DNA of 64,000 nt from Alishewanella agri BL06 (GCF_000272005.1 NZ_AKKU01000025.1:91493-155492), one strand, 5' to 3'; shown: positions 8,847 to 18,993, counted from the first letter of the stretch. Made by a program: numbers and translations. The notes: a model not told the origin generated them from the sequence alone.

Positions 8847-10170
8847 CGTATGCGCCTAATTCATTTAACAACTGCTCAATTCTGGTTTGATGGGCAGAGA
8901 GCAACAGCGGTCCGGTCAGAGCCAGTTCGTTATCTTCAAAACGGGCATGACTGCGTAAAATCGCTTTTACCCGTTCGATAAATTGCTTAGCTTCCATTAG
9001 CGTTGTCATTGGTAATAACACGCAAAGTGCCTGGCGTTGTTCTGTCGTTTGACAAGACCAGTAAATATCAGCACCGCGCCGATAGTCAGTAACCTGATGC
9101 AGTGGCAACTGCTGGGTGCTGCTGAGATCGGTAAAGACCACCAGCGTACTGTCTATGCCATAGCGCCGGATGTATTGCCGCTGGTTTTCCAGATAATTGC
9201 GGAACAGCTGGCGCTGTTCTGGTTTCAGAATAGGGACTAAAACCTCATTAGCCATAAAATTCGCAATATAGCCGGATAAAAGTGCAATCAGCGCAATATT
9301 CGCTTCGGTGAGTTGTACAAATTTAATCTTTTCAGCCAGTACCACGCCTTGCAATTCACCATGTAAATCGACCAGCGGAATGGCAAGTTGGTACTGCAGA
9401 TGACTTTGCTGCAACAGATCGGCAGGTGACAGCAGGGCTTTGCTTTGCCAGAGATCGGTGAGCATGGGGTCGTCAGCGACCAAGCGGTGTTGGTTGCCGA
9501 TAGTAGCAAGTGGTGTAGGATCCAGCTTGCCATTATTGACGCGATAAAGGCCGGCTTGATAGAGCGTGATAATTTCAGTCATCAGCTGCAGACTACGCTC
9601 AGCCAGTTTTACCGGGCGTTCGCCAGCCGCTACCAGCGTTTCCTGTTGCAGCAATTGAATGCCGGTGCGTAAACTCATTTGTTTCCCAGCGACCCGCTGT
9701 TCAAGCTGGTCGTGCGAAACTTTTAATAAATGGTAGTTTTGGGTAAAGCTTTTTAGCTTTTGCTCCATGTAGCGGTGGTTTAGCTCGAAGCGTTCATTGA
9801 TATCATGCCAGTGATCGCGGAATTCACCGACCAGCATCGTCATCATGGCCGTGCCAACGGCGACCGGCATACTCAGCAAGTAAGGCTGGCCATATGAAGT
9901 TTGCCACACTGAAAAGCCAATCAGCAGCAAAATAAAACTCATGATGCCGCGACCAAAGCCATAACGCAGCGCAATCAGAATCGGGCCCAACATGGGCCAA
10001 AAAAAGTATTGTTGCGGGACATCGTATTCGAGGCTGGCTTGGTACACCCAAATCAACATGGCCGCTACAGTTACCAGCAACAACTCAAACCAGGCAAAGA
10101 GTTGGTGGTCGCTACCGAATAATAATCGGCGTAATAAGGCACTGCCGCCACGTTGTTTGAGTTGACTCAT
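8809..10170 (-). CDS. pelD: PelD, c-di-GMP receptor of the Pel synthase
   Basis: Inner-membrane c-di-GMP receptor that switches on Pel synthesis after translation. Residues ~20-115 carry about four membrane segments, followed by a short helical stalk, a GAF domain (~165-310) and a degenerate GGDEF domain. The GGDEF catalytic motif is absent. The RxxD c-di-GMP-binding motif is present as RGAD at 365-368, almost the same position as in Pseudomonas aeruginosa PelD. At 453 residues it matches family length. The local c-di-GMP enzymes at 1-5 kb and 37-42 kb are candidate input sources. Confidence 0.95.
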   Translation of the reverse strand: MSQLKQRGGSALLRRLLFGSDHQLFAWFELLLVTVAAMLIWVYQASLEYDVPQQYFFWPMLGPILIALRYGFGRGIMSFILLLIGFSVWQTSYGQPYLLSMPVAVGTAMMTMLVGEFRDHWHDINERFELNHRYMEQKLKSFTQNYHLLKVSHDQLEQRVAGKQMSLRTGIQLLQQETLVAAGERPVKLAERSLQLMTEIITLYQAGLYRVNNGKLDPTPLATIGNQHRLVADDPMLTDLWQSKALLSPADLLQQSHLQYQLAIPLVDLHGELQGVVLAEKIKFVQLTEANIALIALLSGYIANFMANEVLVPILKPEQRQLFRNYLENQRQYIRRYGIDSTLVVFTDLSSTQQLPLHQVTDYRRGADIYWSCQTTEQRQALCVLLPMTTLMEAKQFIERVKAILRSHARFEDNELALTGPLLLSAHQTRIEQLLNELGAYDEDLADTANPAV

Positions 10171-10177
10171 GGTGCTG

Positions 10178-10684
10178 TTAGTCCCAGTTCAGGTTAGCGG
10201 TAAGCTTGCGTAGTGACGTCAGACCAAGCTGCGATAAGGATTCCCGGCCCCAACCACTTTTTGCGATCGAACCGCGCCATAATACCTGGCCGTTCAGATC
10301 GCTTAACTGCAGGGTGACACCAACTGCTGGCTCGCCATCTAAGCCATATTTGTATTGCCATTCCTGCACGGCACCCTGCAACACATACCCCTGACGCTTA
10401 CTGGCCAACCAGGCTTGGGCTTCAGCTTGCCGTTGCTCGGGCTCAATACTGGCTTGCAGATCGTTAACTTTGCTGGTGGGGTAAAGCTCGACCCGGATGC
10501 CGGCATCCGCCAGCACAGACGCTAACAGTTGCTCAACCTGCGCCTGCGCCATTGGCATCGTTGATTGGTTGCTTAGCGGCATAATATACAGCACCTGACT
10601 TTTGTCCAGCTTAGGGCTGGGACTGCTCATTTGACTGGCGCAGCCAGTCAGCAGTAAAAACATAACAACGATTAGCGCTCTCAC
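10178..10684 (-). CDS. pelC: PelC, outer-membrane lipoprotein of the Pel export apparatus
   Basis: 168-residue lipoprotein with signal peptide MRALIVVMFLLLTGC; the lipobox LLTGC puts the acylated cysteine at 15. PelC forms a dodecameric ring on the periplasmic face of the outer membrane that guides the positively charged polymer to the PelB pore. The length matches the family. It sits between pelB (15 bases upstream) and pelD (7 bases downstream), in the normal pel order. Confidence 0.93.
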   Translation of the reverse strand: MRALIVVMFLLLTGCASQMSSPSPKLDKSQVLYIMPLSNQSTMPMAQAQVEQLLASVLADAGIRVELYPTSKVNDLQASIEPEQRQAEAQAWLASKRQGYVLQGAVQEWQYKYGLDGEPAVGVTLQLSDLNGQVLWRGSIAKSGWGRESLSQLGLTSLRKLTANLNWD

Positions 10685-10699
10685 AGTCTTCTCCTACAG

Positions 10700-13600
10700 T
10701 TAAAAATCGATAAAGTAGCCCAGGCTAAAACTCAGACTTTCCCGGCCAAGGGGATCCGCGCTTTGCCAGTTACTTTTAATAAAGAGTTCGTCATTTCCCA
10801 GCAGCCTGATGCCAAGACCAAAGCTCAGCGCGTAATCAACATTGTCGGTGACCAGGTTGTAGCCAACGGCGGTGTCGAGGAAGTAGCGATAGTGCGGTTG
10901 CTGCGGGCCTGGCTCACCCACCTGACCGCGTGCCCATTGTTGACCAATCGCCAGTCTTTGGTAACGCTCTGTCAGAAAATCCAGTGCCGTGTAGCTGTTG
11001 CCGGTGTAGTTACTGAGTGCGGTAAAGTCGGTAGCTGCCAGCCGATTGGTTTGCCAGTCATATTGCGTGTACCAACGCCAGTTCGGCGTTTGCAGCAGCT
11101 GATAACTGTATTGCAGTTGTAGCTGCCGTTGCTGGCCAATAGACTCATTAAAATCGGTAGCAAAGCGGCTAACCGCCAGGCTGCCACTTAGGCTGTGCAC
11201 CCGATCGAATTGCCATCGCGGCTGCCATTCCAGTCGGTCTTCGTGGCCCAATAAATACAGATTACGACTTTGTTCGCTGGGCATCTGATGGCGTAACCGC
11301 AAGCTGTGTGACAGCCGGTAGGCATTATCCCAACTAAGTACGGCTTGCTGGCCATGCTGCAGTTGGTTGGCACGCTGGCGCACTAACCAGTTAAGTTGTA
11401 ACTGTAAGGCGTTATCCTGCACAGAGGTGAGCCAACTAAAATGTCCGCTTTGGTTACGATAGCCCGTCAGTAAAGGACCCGGCGTGTCGCCCGCTTCATG
11501 TTGTAACTCCAGTCGCCACTGGCTATCGGCGTAAGGTTGGTAGTAGCGCAGCTCGCGGCGTGAGAAATCCCAACTGGCATGTTCGGTGACAGTGGCCCGC
11601 CAGCCATGGCTGCGCAGCGGATGCAAATTGGCGGCTAATCTTAGCAGCGGTGCCCGTTCGGCAACACTAAGCTGGCCATTTGCATAGCGTTCAGCCAGAT
11701 TCCAGGCCGCATCCCGATCGCCAATTTCGGCCAGCGCACTGGCACGTTCCAGAGGCGTCAGCGTGACTGAGCCATAGGCCAGCGCCCGCACTGCCAATTT
11801 ATCCTGCTTAGCCAGAGCCAGCGTAAGTGACAGCGTATCATTAATCGCCTGTCCCTGTTGTTGCAGCTGTTGCTGCCAATACTGTAGTGCTGCCAGATTA
11901 TTGCGCAAGGTGCCTGCAGCAAGCGGGTTTAAGATCTGACTACTGGGTTGCTGCTGCAGTTGTTGCAGTAACTCTGCAGCAGCAACGGCGGGCGCCAGTA
12001 AGCTCGCGACCAGACTTTGATAACTGAGCTCTGTGTTTGGATCCTGACGCAAGGCGGTGCTATGTTCGCGAACCACTTGCCAGCGTAATTGCTGTGCCAG
12101 CGCCAGATCACCAAAACGTTCTGCCAGCAAGGCAAAGTTAAGTTTATCGGCGGCGGCGACCTCAGGATGAGCGGCCAGCAGTTGTTGCCAGTAGAGCGCT
12201 TGCTGAAACTGCCCCAGCCGTTCTGCCATCGCGGCCAGTAGCCGCAGTTGATTGGCTTCGCTGCGCGCTTGCCGTTGCAGCTGCGGATATAACTGACGTA
12301 ACCAGCTCTGATCGCTGGTGGTCAGTGCAAGCCAACCCGCATTGCGCCACTCTGACGTTAGCTCTGGATAGGCTTGCAGTATTTGCTGTAGCTGCTGTTT
12401 GGCCAGGGTGTAGTCTTGTTGCTGTAAGGCGACAAAAATCCGCAGCTGTTGCGTTTCCGGATTATTATCGGTTGCATGATATTGCTGCAACATCGCCGCC
12501 GCTTTGGCAAAAAGGGCGTCATCTGCGGTGCTGCTGGCATGATTCAGGATCGCCGATAAAATATTCAGCGCCTGAGTTTGTTGGTACAGTTGCCACAAAA
12601 ACTCGAGGTCGGCACTGCTCATGGCGCTATGGGTTTCAACTGCCAGAAAGGTATCCAGTTCGTTATCAGTGCGCAGCAATAATTGCTGCTGATAGTAGCG
12701 CTGCAGCGGCAGATTCGCGGTATAGCGTGCCAGCTCCAGTTGCGAACTTAATTGGGCAGTACTCATTGTTTCCGGCGTACTGTATTGATGCAAAATTTGC
12801 AGTGCCGTCTCGGGTTGACCAACGCTGATAAACGCCTGGGCAAACCAGTTTAGTTGCGGAGTGCTCAATGGTTCGGTATTGGCAACTTGTGGCCAGAGGG
12901 CGGTTACTTGCTGCGGTTGGCCGGTAAACAGATAAAACCGGGCCAGTTGGGCGGCCAGCCCGGCTTGTTGTGGTCGGAGCCGGTACAGCTGCTGCAGCTT
13001 TTGTAAGGTAACAGCAGCACCATAAGCCTTATCCGTGGCATCGATAAAGGTGTCGAATTCGGCCGGTGTCAGTCCGGTTTGCCGGGCCAGGATGGTATAA
13101 AAATCGGCCAGTGCCGCTAAGTCACTCTCTGCCATCGCATCGGCAATAGCTTGTCGTACCGTGCCCTGATCCTGAGTTTGTTGTAGCAGGCGCTTGCTAA
13201 GTCGCAGTGCGGCCGTGGTATCTTGTTGCCAGCGGTAATATTGATGTAGTTGCCGGTCTACCGCCTGACTGGGTTGCTGTTGACTGACTAATTCCAGATA
13301 GTGCGTTGCTTTTGCGATTTCGCCAGTGGCGGCAAAGAGTTCGCTTGCTTGCAGCCAGTCTGCGGTATCGCGGCTAGTCGCGGCTTTTCGATCAGCAAAG
13401 GCGGCGGCTTGCTGTACGTCATTACTGCGCAGTGCCAGGCCAATCAGGTATTGTAAACAGGCGGCATCGCACGGTGCAGTCTGCAGATGTTGTGTTGCCA
13501 GGCGCAGTGCGAGTTGTCCTTGCTGCTCTTGTTCTAATAGGGGCAGTAATTGCAGCAACGTCTGCTGGCTGGGCTCCAGCTGATAAAGCGCAGTCGCCTG

Positions 13601-14179
13601 CCGTGCCGCCTCGTCTGTGGCGTTGGCTTGTAATGCCAACGCCAGCAACTCTGCCGGATCTTGCGCGGGTAATGTCTTGCGGATAGCTAAGGCCAGTGCC
13701 GGCTCGCCCAGTTGCAGCGCGTAGTCTGCCAATTGCTGTTTTTGGCTAACGGGCAGGGTGAGAGGCAGTTGCTGTAAATAGCTAAGCAGGGTAGCGCGGG
13801 CTGCAGCATCTGTCTGGCTTAAATTCAGTAACAACTGGGTATAGAGTTGATGTGCGGTTAACCATTCAGGTGTTTGATCGAATTTTGCCAGTGGCGACAA
13901 ACTCTCAATGCCCCGTTGCGGTTGCGCCAATTTCTGATATTGCTGTGCCAAAGCCAAATCCAGGGTCGGAGAACTCTGATCGCTCCTTAGTACCTGGATA
14001 AAGGCAATCGCCACAGTCGGATCTTCAGTTTTCTCCAGCAGGGAAACTAGTAGATTAGTGTTTGGCTTCAACAGCCACAATAGCGTCAGTGTGACCAGTG
14101 TCAGCGTAAACAAAGTCCGCCGGTTTACTAATTCAATACGTTTGCCAACCCGTTGGTTTATTCTTTCTAACGGCCTCAT
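10700..14179 (-). CDS. pelB: PelB, TPR scaffold and outer-membrane beta-barrel exporter
   Basis: 1159 residues. A single N-terminal membrane helix (~24-46) anchors a very long alpha-helical region rich in Gln, Ala and Leu with many TPR-like repeats (~60-860). The last ~300 residues alternate polar and hydrophobic positions and end in GRESLSFSLGYFIDF, a terminal Phe typical of outer-membrane barrels. PelB forms the export pore, and its TPRs bind PelA and regulate its deacetylase and hydrolase activities. Its start overlaps the pelA stop (ATGA-type), so the two are translationally coupled. Confidence 0.95.
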   Translation of the reverse strand: MRPLERINQRVGKRIELVNRRTLFTLTLVTLTLLWLLKPNTNLLVSLLEKTEDPTVAIAFIQVLRSDQSSPTLDLALAQQYQKLAQPQRGIESLSPLAKFDQTPEWLTAHQLYTQLLLNLSQTDAAARATLLSYLQQLPLTLPVSQKQQLADYALQLGEPALALAIRKTLPAQDPAELLALALQANATDEAARQATALYQLEPSQQTLLQLLPLLEQEQQGQLALRLATQHLQTAPCDAACLQYLIGLALRSNDVQQAAAFADRKAATSRDTADWLQASELFAATGEIAKATHYLELVSQQQPSQAVDRQLHQYYRWQQDTTAALRLSKRLLQQTQDQGTVRQAIADAMAESDLAALADFYTILARQTGLTPAEFDTFIDATDKAYGAAVTLQKLQQLYRLRPQQAGLAAQLARFYLFTGQPQQVTALWPQVANTEPLSTPQLNWFAQAFISVGQPETALQILHQYSTPETMSTAQLSSQLELARYTANLPLQRYYQQQLLLRTDNELDTFLAVETHSAMSSADLEFLWQLYQQTQALNILSAILNHASSTADDALFAKAAAMLQQYHATDNNPETQQLRIFVALQQQDYTLAKQQLQQILQAYPELTSEWRNAGWLALTTSDQSWLRQLYPQLQRQARSEANQLRLLAAMAERLGQFQQALYWQQLLAAHPEVAAADKLNFALLAERFGDLALAQQLRWQVVREHSTALRQDPNTELSYQSLVASLLAPAVAAAELLQQLQQQPSSQILNPLAAGTLRNNLAALQYWQQQLQQQGQAINDTLSLTLALAKQDKLAVRALAYGSVTLTPLERASALAEIGDRDAAWNLAERYANGQLSVAERAPLLRLAANLHPLRSHGWRATVTEHASWDFSRRELRYYQPYADSQWRLELQHEAGDTPGPLLTGYRNQSGHFSWLTSVQDNALQLQLNWLVRQRANQLQHGQQAVLSWDNAYRLSHSLRLRHQMPSEQSRNLYLLGHEDRLEWQPRWQFDRVHSLSGSLAVSRFATDFNESIGQQRQLQLQYSYQLLQTPNWRWYTQYDWQTNRLAATDFTALSNYTGNSYTALDFLTERYQRLAIGQQWARGQVGEPGPQQPHYRYFLDTAVGYNLVTDNVDYALSFGLGIRLLGNDELFIKSNWQSADPLGRESLSFSLGYFIDF

Positions 14180-16965
14180 TGCAATACTTCACTACCTGAT
14201 TGCGGGCAGCGCAGCTGCAGTTGAACGGTAGCCGGTTCGGCGGTGCTAAGTTGGAAAGTGTCGGCCTGACGGCTGAGCTTTAACGCAGGACTTTGGCTGA
14301 TAATCTGACAACCGGCTACCTGCCGCAGCTCAGCCTGCAGCGGTACGTGGCTTTGCAGTTCCAGCCAGAGATCATTAGCGTCAAGCCGCCACTCTTGCAC
14401 TATGGCGTTGGCGTGTTGCAAGTAAGGGCGGCCTTGCAGATGTTGTTGATTAGAGGCCGGCATTAATTCCACCACCGCAGCACCCAGCGTGGCATACCAG
14501 CCATCGGGCCCTTGGGTAACGCCGGCAATACCCCGGCTTAGCGGCGACAGATAAAGATCCCCGGGCAGGCGCAAGCTACGCACACCCGTACTGCGCACCC
14601 GAAACCCAGGGCCGCTCAGGTGATAAGCCATGCCGGTTTCATACAAACTATGGGCACGCTGTGCAAATTCACTCAGGTAAAGCGGCGTAAAGGCCTGACG
14701 CATCGCCCACTGATACAAATAATCCAGGGCACCCAATGAACTGGGGTACATGCCGGAGTACATATGATAGTAAATGCTGACGGGCTTTAAACGGCGGGGG
14801 GAGCCCAACTGCTCAAAGGTTTCCGTGACTCGGGCAAAGCCGCTGAAATTTTCGGTCCAGAGTTCGGTGTAGAGGTTTTCATTCATCACTGGCGCGTAAA
14901 CCTGTACCGCACCGGGATACCAGTTGATATGCGGAGACACCTGAGCGTAGGAGAAGTTATCGTTTAGTACATAGGTGTTACCACCATTGACATTCTGTAG
15001 TCCGAGCGCTGAAGTGCGGGCAATAATATCGGGCGTGGGATTCGCCATGCCGGACCAAAGGTATACCTTTACGGCCTTATCGGGTGGTGCCAGCTGTCGG
15101 TTGATATAGGCGACGCTGCCAGCCACTTCACGGTCGTAGTCAAGTTGATAATCCGGCACAGGGAGCGCATCACCATAGAGCTTTTCCCGAGCCGATACCC
15201 GCGGATCCCAGAAAAACGGATGACTGAATGTATGGGACGCCATTTCGACATGCGGTAGCCGGAAGATTTGACGGGCAATGTCTTCCAGTTTAGCCGCATG
15301 CTGCGGATAGAGACCATGCGGCGCGACTTCGGCTTCTACCACTGAAACGGTATGGGGCAGTGGATATTGACGTAAAATACGTTGGTAAATAGCATCGCCG
15401 GCAAAGGGTTTACCGGGCAGCCAGGCAACGGACGGGAAGCCATCACCATCAATATGGGCGGTCAGGATCCGCTGGCCTGACTCAGTGGTCAGATCCGGTA
15501 CCGGTAACGCCGGAAGCTGTAGTAAAGGTAGCAGGTAGTCGAAAGGATCCAGCATCCAGCGCAGGCGATCACCGACCAGCTCCTGTAAATGTACCGGAGC
15601 CAGCACTGCACCACCCCAGGGCGCTTTGATTACTGCGGCGCCAACCGCCCCCTGACTATCGGTAAGGCTAACTAAGATGTCGAGCTCGGGATTAGTACTG
15701 ACATAACGTGGAAAACGGGTACCGGAGGCGGTGGGCAACGGATAGAGCATAGTGCTGCTGGCCGTTAATCGCCCGCTGTAAAAACCTTCCTGCTGGATAC
15801 CCAGTTGTTGCAGCAAGCCGCTATCACTAGGCAAGGTACCAACAAATACGGTTGGGATTTGTGGTACCAGCCGTTGGACTAATTGGGTAACCCGGGCGTC
15901 CTGATAATTGGCATCCGGCAGATCGATAGCCGCAGCGGCATACAACTGCAGCGGAAACTGCGCCGGGTCAAGCTGGCGGAAGTTCAGGCAATCCGGTACA
16001 TAGCCGGCATACTCAATCAGCATCGACAAATAGCGGTGACAACGGGACTGTTTTTTCGGACTGGCGTCACCGTCGTATAACCCTAATACCCGGCGTCGTA
16101 CCGGGTAATGTAATGACACACCATGCTGGCGTAACAAACCATCGGCAATATAGGGGGTAAAGCCCTGCGCCAGGATTTGTTGGGCTGCCTTAAGGCGCAG
16201 CGGCAGCTCGTCGGGTAGGTAATCCAGTACTATTGCTTCGATACCCTGCTGCTGCACCTGACGCAGTTGCGCACTAAGCCAGGCAATATCCTCTGCACTC
16301 TGTTGCGTATAGCGGTCAGTGCTGACATCGTAGCCGTGGAACAGTGACTCAGCGACGACGGCAACCGGTGGTTTACGCAGGGCCGGCAGGATGTCAAAAC
16401 CACGATTTAGGATCAATTGGGAACTGATCTCGGCTAACTGGTCGAGTAGTTGGCGTAGCGCATCCTGTTGCGCATTATGTTGTGAAGCATTCGCCAGGCG
16501 GAAGCTATCGAGGGTATCGAGAAATAGGCCGTCGAAACCACGGTCATGCAGTTGCTGCGCGCTTTGCCGTAAGTATTGTTGCCAGGCGGGATGCTGCAAA
16601 TCCATCACCAACGATTGCCAGGCGCTATTTTCGGTAAGCTGGGCATTGGGTAGGGTAGCGGCAAGTTGCGGATTGGCTTCGCCAACACTTAAGTACGCAA
16701 AAACCTGCACCTGAGCCTGTTGTAGTTGTTTTAGTTGAGAGTCAGATAACGCTTCTGGCGTGACAACAACCCGGTCATAACTTAATAATTCCCGGACTGA
16801 GTCGATACTTTGATAGTAAAAGGCGATAGAGCGCTCTGGCGATTTCGCGACAACTGGGCGATTAATGCCAAACAATAAGCCACATAGTAGCAGGCAGAGC
16901 CAGAACGCACGCCTCGAAGAGGCAGTGTGATCGAAAAGGCGGCGAGACGCTGCAAGCAAACGCAT
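14176..16965 (-). CDS. pelA: PelA, bifunctional Pel deacetylase and glycoside hydrolase
   Basis: 929-residue periplasmic protein, first gene of the operon. A signal peptide at ~18-42 precedes an N-terminal hydrolase-like TIM barrel (~45-285) with YYQSIDSVRELLSYDRVVV and FDGLFLDTLDSF. The polysaccharide deacetylase domain shows the metal-site pieces AHIDGDGF (~503-510) and ASHTFSHPFFWDP (~575-587). PelA partially deacetylates Pel, giving it positive charge, and can cleave the polymer to release a secreted form. The length is close to the P. aeruginosa protein. It is divergent from the lipoprotein hydrolase gene across 83 bases. Confidence 0.95.
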   Translation of the reverse strand: MRLLAASRRLFDHTASSRRAFWLCLLLCGLLFGINRPVVAKSPERSIAFYYQSIDSVRELLSYDRVVVTPEALSDSQLKQLQQAQVQVFAYLSVGEANPQLAATLPNAQLTENSAWQSLVMDLQHPAWQQYLRQSAQQLHDRGFDGLFLDTLDSFRLANASQHNAQQDALRQLLDQLAEISSQLILNRGFDILPALRKPPVAVVAESLFHGYDVSTDRYTQQSAEDIAWLSAQLRQVQQQGIEAIVLDYLPDELPLRLKAAQQILAQGFTPYIADGLLRQHGVSLHYPVRRRVLGLYDGDASPKKQSRCHRYLSMLIEYAGYVPDCLNFRQLDPAQFPLQLYAAAAIDLPDANYQDARVTQLVQRLVPQIPTVFVGTLPSDSGLLQQLGIQQEGFYSGRLTASSTMLYPLPTASGTRFPRYVSTNPELDILVSLTDSQGAVGAAVIKAPWGGAVLAPVHLQELVGDRLRWMLDPFDYLLPLLQLPALPVPDLTTESGQRILTAHIDGDGFPSVAWLPGKPFAGDAIYQRILRQYPLPHTVSVVEAEVAPHGLYPQHAAKLEDIARQIFRLPHVEMASHTFSHPFFWDPRVSAREKLYGDALPVPDYQLDYDREVAGSVAYINRQLAPPDKAVKVYLWSGMANPTPDIIARTSALGLQNVNGGNTYVLNDNFSYAQVSPHINWYPGAVQVYAPVMNENLYTELWTENFSGFARVTETFEQLGSPRRLKPVSIYYHMYSGMYPSSLGALDYLYQWAMRQAFTPLYLSEFAQRAHSLYETGMAYHLSGPGFRVRSTGVRSLRLPGDLYLSPLSRGIAGVTQGPDGWYATLGAAVVELMPASNQQHLQGRPYLQHANAIVQEWRLDANDLWLELQSHVPLQAELRQVAGCQIISQSPALKLSRQADTFQLSTAEPATVQLQLRCPQSGSEVLQ

Positions 16966-17048
16966 TAGAATGAATCAATCCTTATTATATTTTTTATGGG
17001 ATAATCACGTTTCCGATTTTACAGTCGCCAAACCGGATAGCTGACTTT
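16966..17048. promoter_or_regulatory. Divergent promoter region, pelA / lipoprotein hydrolase
   Basis: This 83-base AT-rich gap must hold the signals for the whole pel operon on the minus strand and for the hydrolase on the plus strand. A TATAAT lies on the minus strand (plus positions 16984-16989), and AAGGA just before the pelA start may be its Shine-Dalgarno. No good -35 hexamer is visible, which would fit an activator-dependent promoter. A plus-strand GGATAAT lies near 16999-17005. No FleQ-type site could be assigned by eye. Confidence 0.4.
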
Positions 17049-18974
17049 ATGGATTCAATAGCACGATATTATCGACAGCTGATCAGAGTTACAAGCACGG
17101 CCCCCACTTATTGCGGTGGAATGCTGTTGATTTTGATATTGATGTTATCCGGCTGCGCCATGGTGTCAGTATCGAATGTTGATAGCCGCGATTATGTAAA
17201 GCAGCGTCGAGGTGATGTCCTGACCACCGGTGAGCTGAGTTTATATACCGGTACCGTGTTACAAATTCTTGGTCAGGATGAAAGTAGTTGCCGGCGTCAG
17301 GCGGCGCAATGTGCAGAAATGTTAACCACGGCAATGGGGCTGACCAGCGAGCAGCGGCTGTCGACCATGGCGGAACTGTGGTTGTATCAGGCGCTCTGGT
17401 ATGCAAAACCCCGGCACAAAGACTTACTGGCGGAAATCGATGCCTATCTGATGAGTGCCCGCTACGCCTATGCCTATTTGTTTTACTCTGGCGTCGCGCC
17501 ATACAACCGGCTGTTTACTGATCGCCAGACCCAGGTGCGGGATTACTACAATTTTGCGGTACAACAAGCGGCTACGCTGTTGTTCGCACAGTCACAGCGC
17601 CGCTGGTTACAGGATCCGGACGTGCGTTTGCAAACCCAGAATTGGCAGGTGCGCAGTTTATTGCAGCATCAACGGTTTCGGCAACAAGCACTGCCACAGC
17701 AATTGCTGGCCGCCAGTAGCTTGTCGTTTCAGGGCCTGCGCAATCAATACCGTCGTGATGGCTTAGGCGCTGAACTGGTTGCGGTGGGGCCGGATGCCAG
17801 TGTTGCCCGCAATGAACGCGGCTTTAGCGAATTGCCGGTACCGGTGGTGACGGCACTGCTAAGTTTCGATGGAACAACTCTTGATGAGGTATTGGCCAGT
17901 GATCAGGCGACGTTACATTTAGTTGATCCCTTACAACAGCGTGAGGTGCGGATTGCCGGTAATCCGATCCCGCTGGCTGCGAACTTTACTGCCGGTTACG
18001 GCTTGTGGCTGGCGCGCTCAGACTTTTCGCGGCAGGCTTTCTGGAATTTGATGGGCGCCAGCGATGCGCTGGCCGAGCCGCAGCTGTTTATGCTGCAGCC
18101 CTATGATCCGAATCGTAAAATTATCATTATGTTGCATGGCATTGCCAGTAGCCCGGAAGCTTGGGTTAACACGGCAAACGAGGTGTTAGGCGATGAAACC
18201 CTGCGGGAGCAATATCAGCTGTGGCAACTGTATTATCCAACGAACTTACCGCTGATTATTAATGTACAGAGCATCCGCCAGCGTATTCTCAGTACCTTAC
18301 AGCATTTTGATCCGACAGGCAGTGCAGCGGCGTCGCGCGATATCGTGCTGATAGGCCATAGCATGGGTGGTTTATTAACGCGGTTTCTGGTATCCGATTC
18401 CGGCGATAGTCTTCTGCAAACGATTAGTGAGCAGCGCCGGCTGGATGCACAGCGACGGCAGCAGTTTTTCCAACGTTTTCGCGAGGATCTCACGTTAACG
18501 GCTTTACCGGGTGTCAGTCGGGCGGTGTTTATTGCCGCGCCGCATCGTGGTACTGCCGTTGCCGATTACCGGTTGGCGCGCTGGCTGGCCGGCTTAATCA
18601 CCTTGCCGGTTACGGTGCTGGAACGTTTGGCGCAGGTCACCGAGTTACTGATCGATCCTGACACTTCGGACAATAGCCGGCCGGTGCGCTTTACCAGTAT
18701 TGAAAACCTCAGCGATCAGGATCCCTTTATTAAGGCGACTGCCGGTTTGCCGATTAACCCGGCAGTGCGATACCACTCTATTATCGGGGTCGAGCAACCG
18801 GCGTTACCGGTTGAGCAGCAATCTGACGGTGTTGTACCTTATTTAAGTGCGTCGCTAGCCGGTGCCCAGTCGGAGATGGTGATTCGCTCTGGTCATAGTG
18901 TACAGGAAACGTCCTCCGCCATTTTGGAGTTGCGGCGTATCCTGCACCAGCATTTAGCAGAGCTGCCCGACTAA
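17049..18974 (+). CDS. Lipoprotein alpha/beta hydrolase (lipase/esterase-like)
   Basis: 641 residues, predicted lipoprotein: a hydrophobic stretch then LMLSGC with the acylated Cys at 36. The N-terminal ~330 residues are helical and unassigned. The C-terminal half is an alpha/beta hydrolase: IIMLHGIASSPEAW supplies the oxyanion loop, and the probable triad is Ser438 in GHSMGG, Asp593 in QSDGVVPY and His616 in SGHSVQ. Specific substrate unknown; PGAP1/triacylglycerol-lipase-like folds are the nearest recognisable type. It is divergent from pelA, so it may share regulation with pel, but this is positional inference. An imperfect palindromic repeat begins 20 bases after its stop. Confidence 0.85.
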   Translation: MDSIARYYRQLIRVTSTAPTYCGGMLLILILMLSGCAMVSVSNVDSRDYVKQRRGDVLTTGELSLYTGTVLQILGQDESSCRRQAAQCAEMLTTAMGLTSEQRLSTMAELWLYQALWYAKPRHKDLLAEIDAYLMSARYAYAYLFYSGVAPYNRLFTDRQTQVRDYYNFAVQQAATLLFAQSQRRWLQDPDVRLQTQNWQVRSLLQHQRFRQQALPQQLLAASSLSFQGLRNQYRRDGLGAELVAVGPDASVARNERGFSELPVPVVTALLSFDGTTLDEVLASDQATLHLVDPLQQREVRIAGNPIPLAANFTAGYGLWLARSDFSRQAFWNLMGASDALAEPQLFMLQPYDPNRKIIIMLHGIASSPEAWVNTANEVLGDETLREQYQLWQLYYPTNLPLIINVQSIRQRILSTLQHFDPTGSAAASRDIVLIGHSMGGLLTRFLVSDSGDSLLQTISEQRRLDAQRRQQFFQRFREDLTLTALPGVSRAVFIAAPHRGTAVADYRLARWLAGLITLPVTVLERLAQVTELLIDPDTSDNSRPVRFTSIENLSDQDPFIKATAGLPINPAVRYHSIIGVEQPALPVEQQSDGVVPYLSASLAGAQSEMVIRSGHSVQETSSAILELRRILHQHLAELPD

Positions 18975-18993
18975 CAGCAGGCAGCACTATACT

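Noticed and set aside
12325-12828. Plus-strand open frame of 167 codons inside pelB
   Set aside because: It lies opposite the TPR region of PelB, has no ribosome-binding site and a shadow-like composition.
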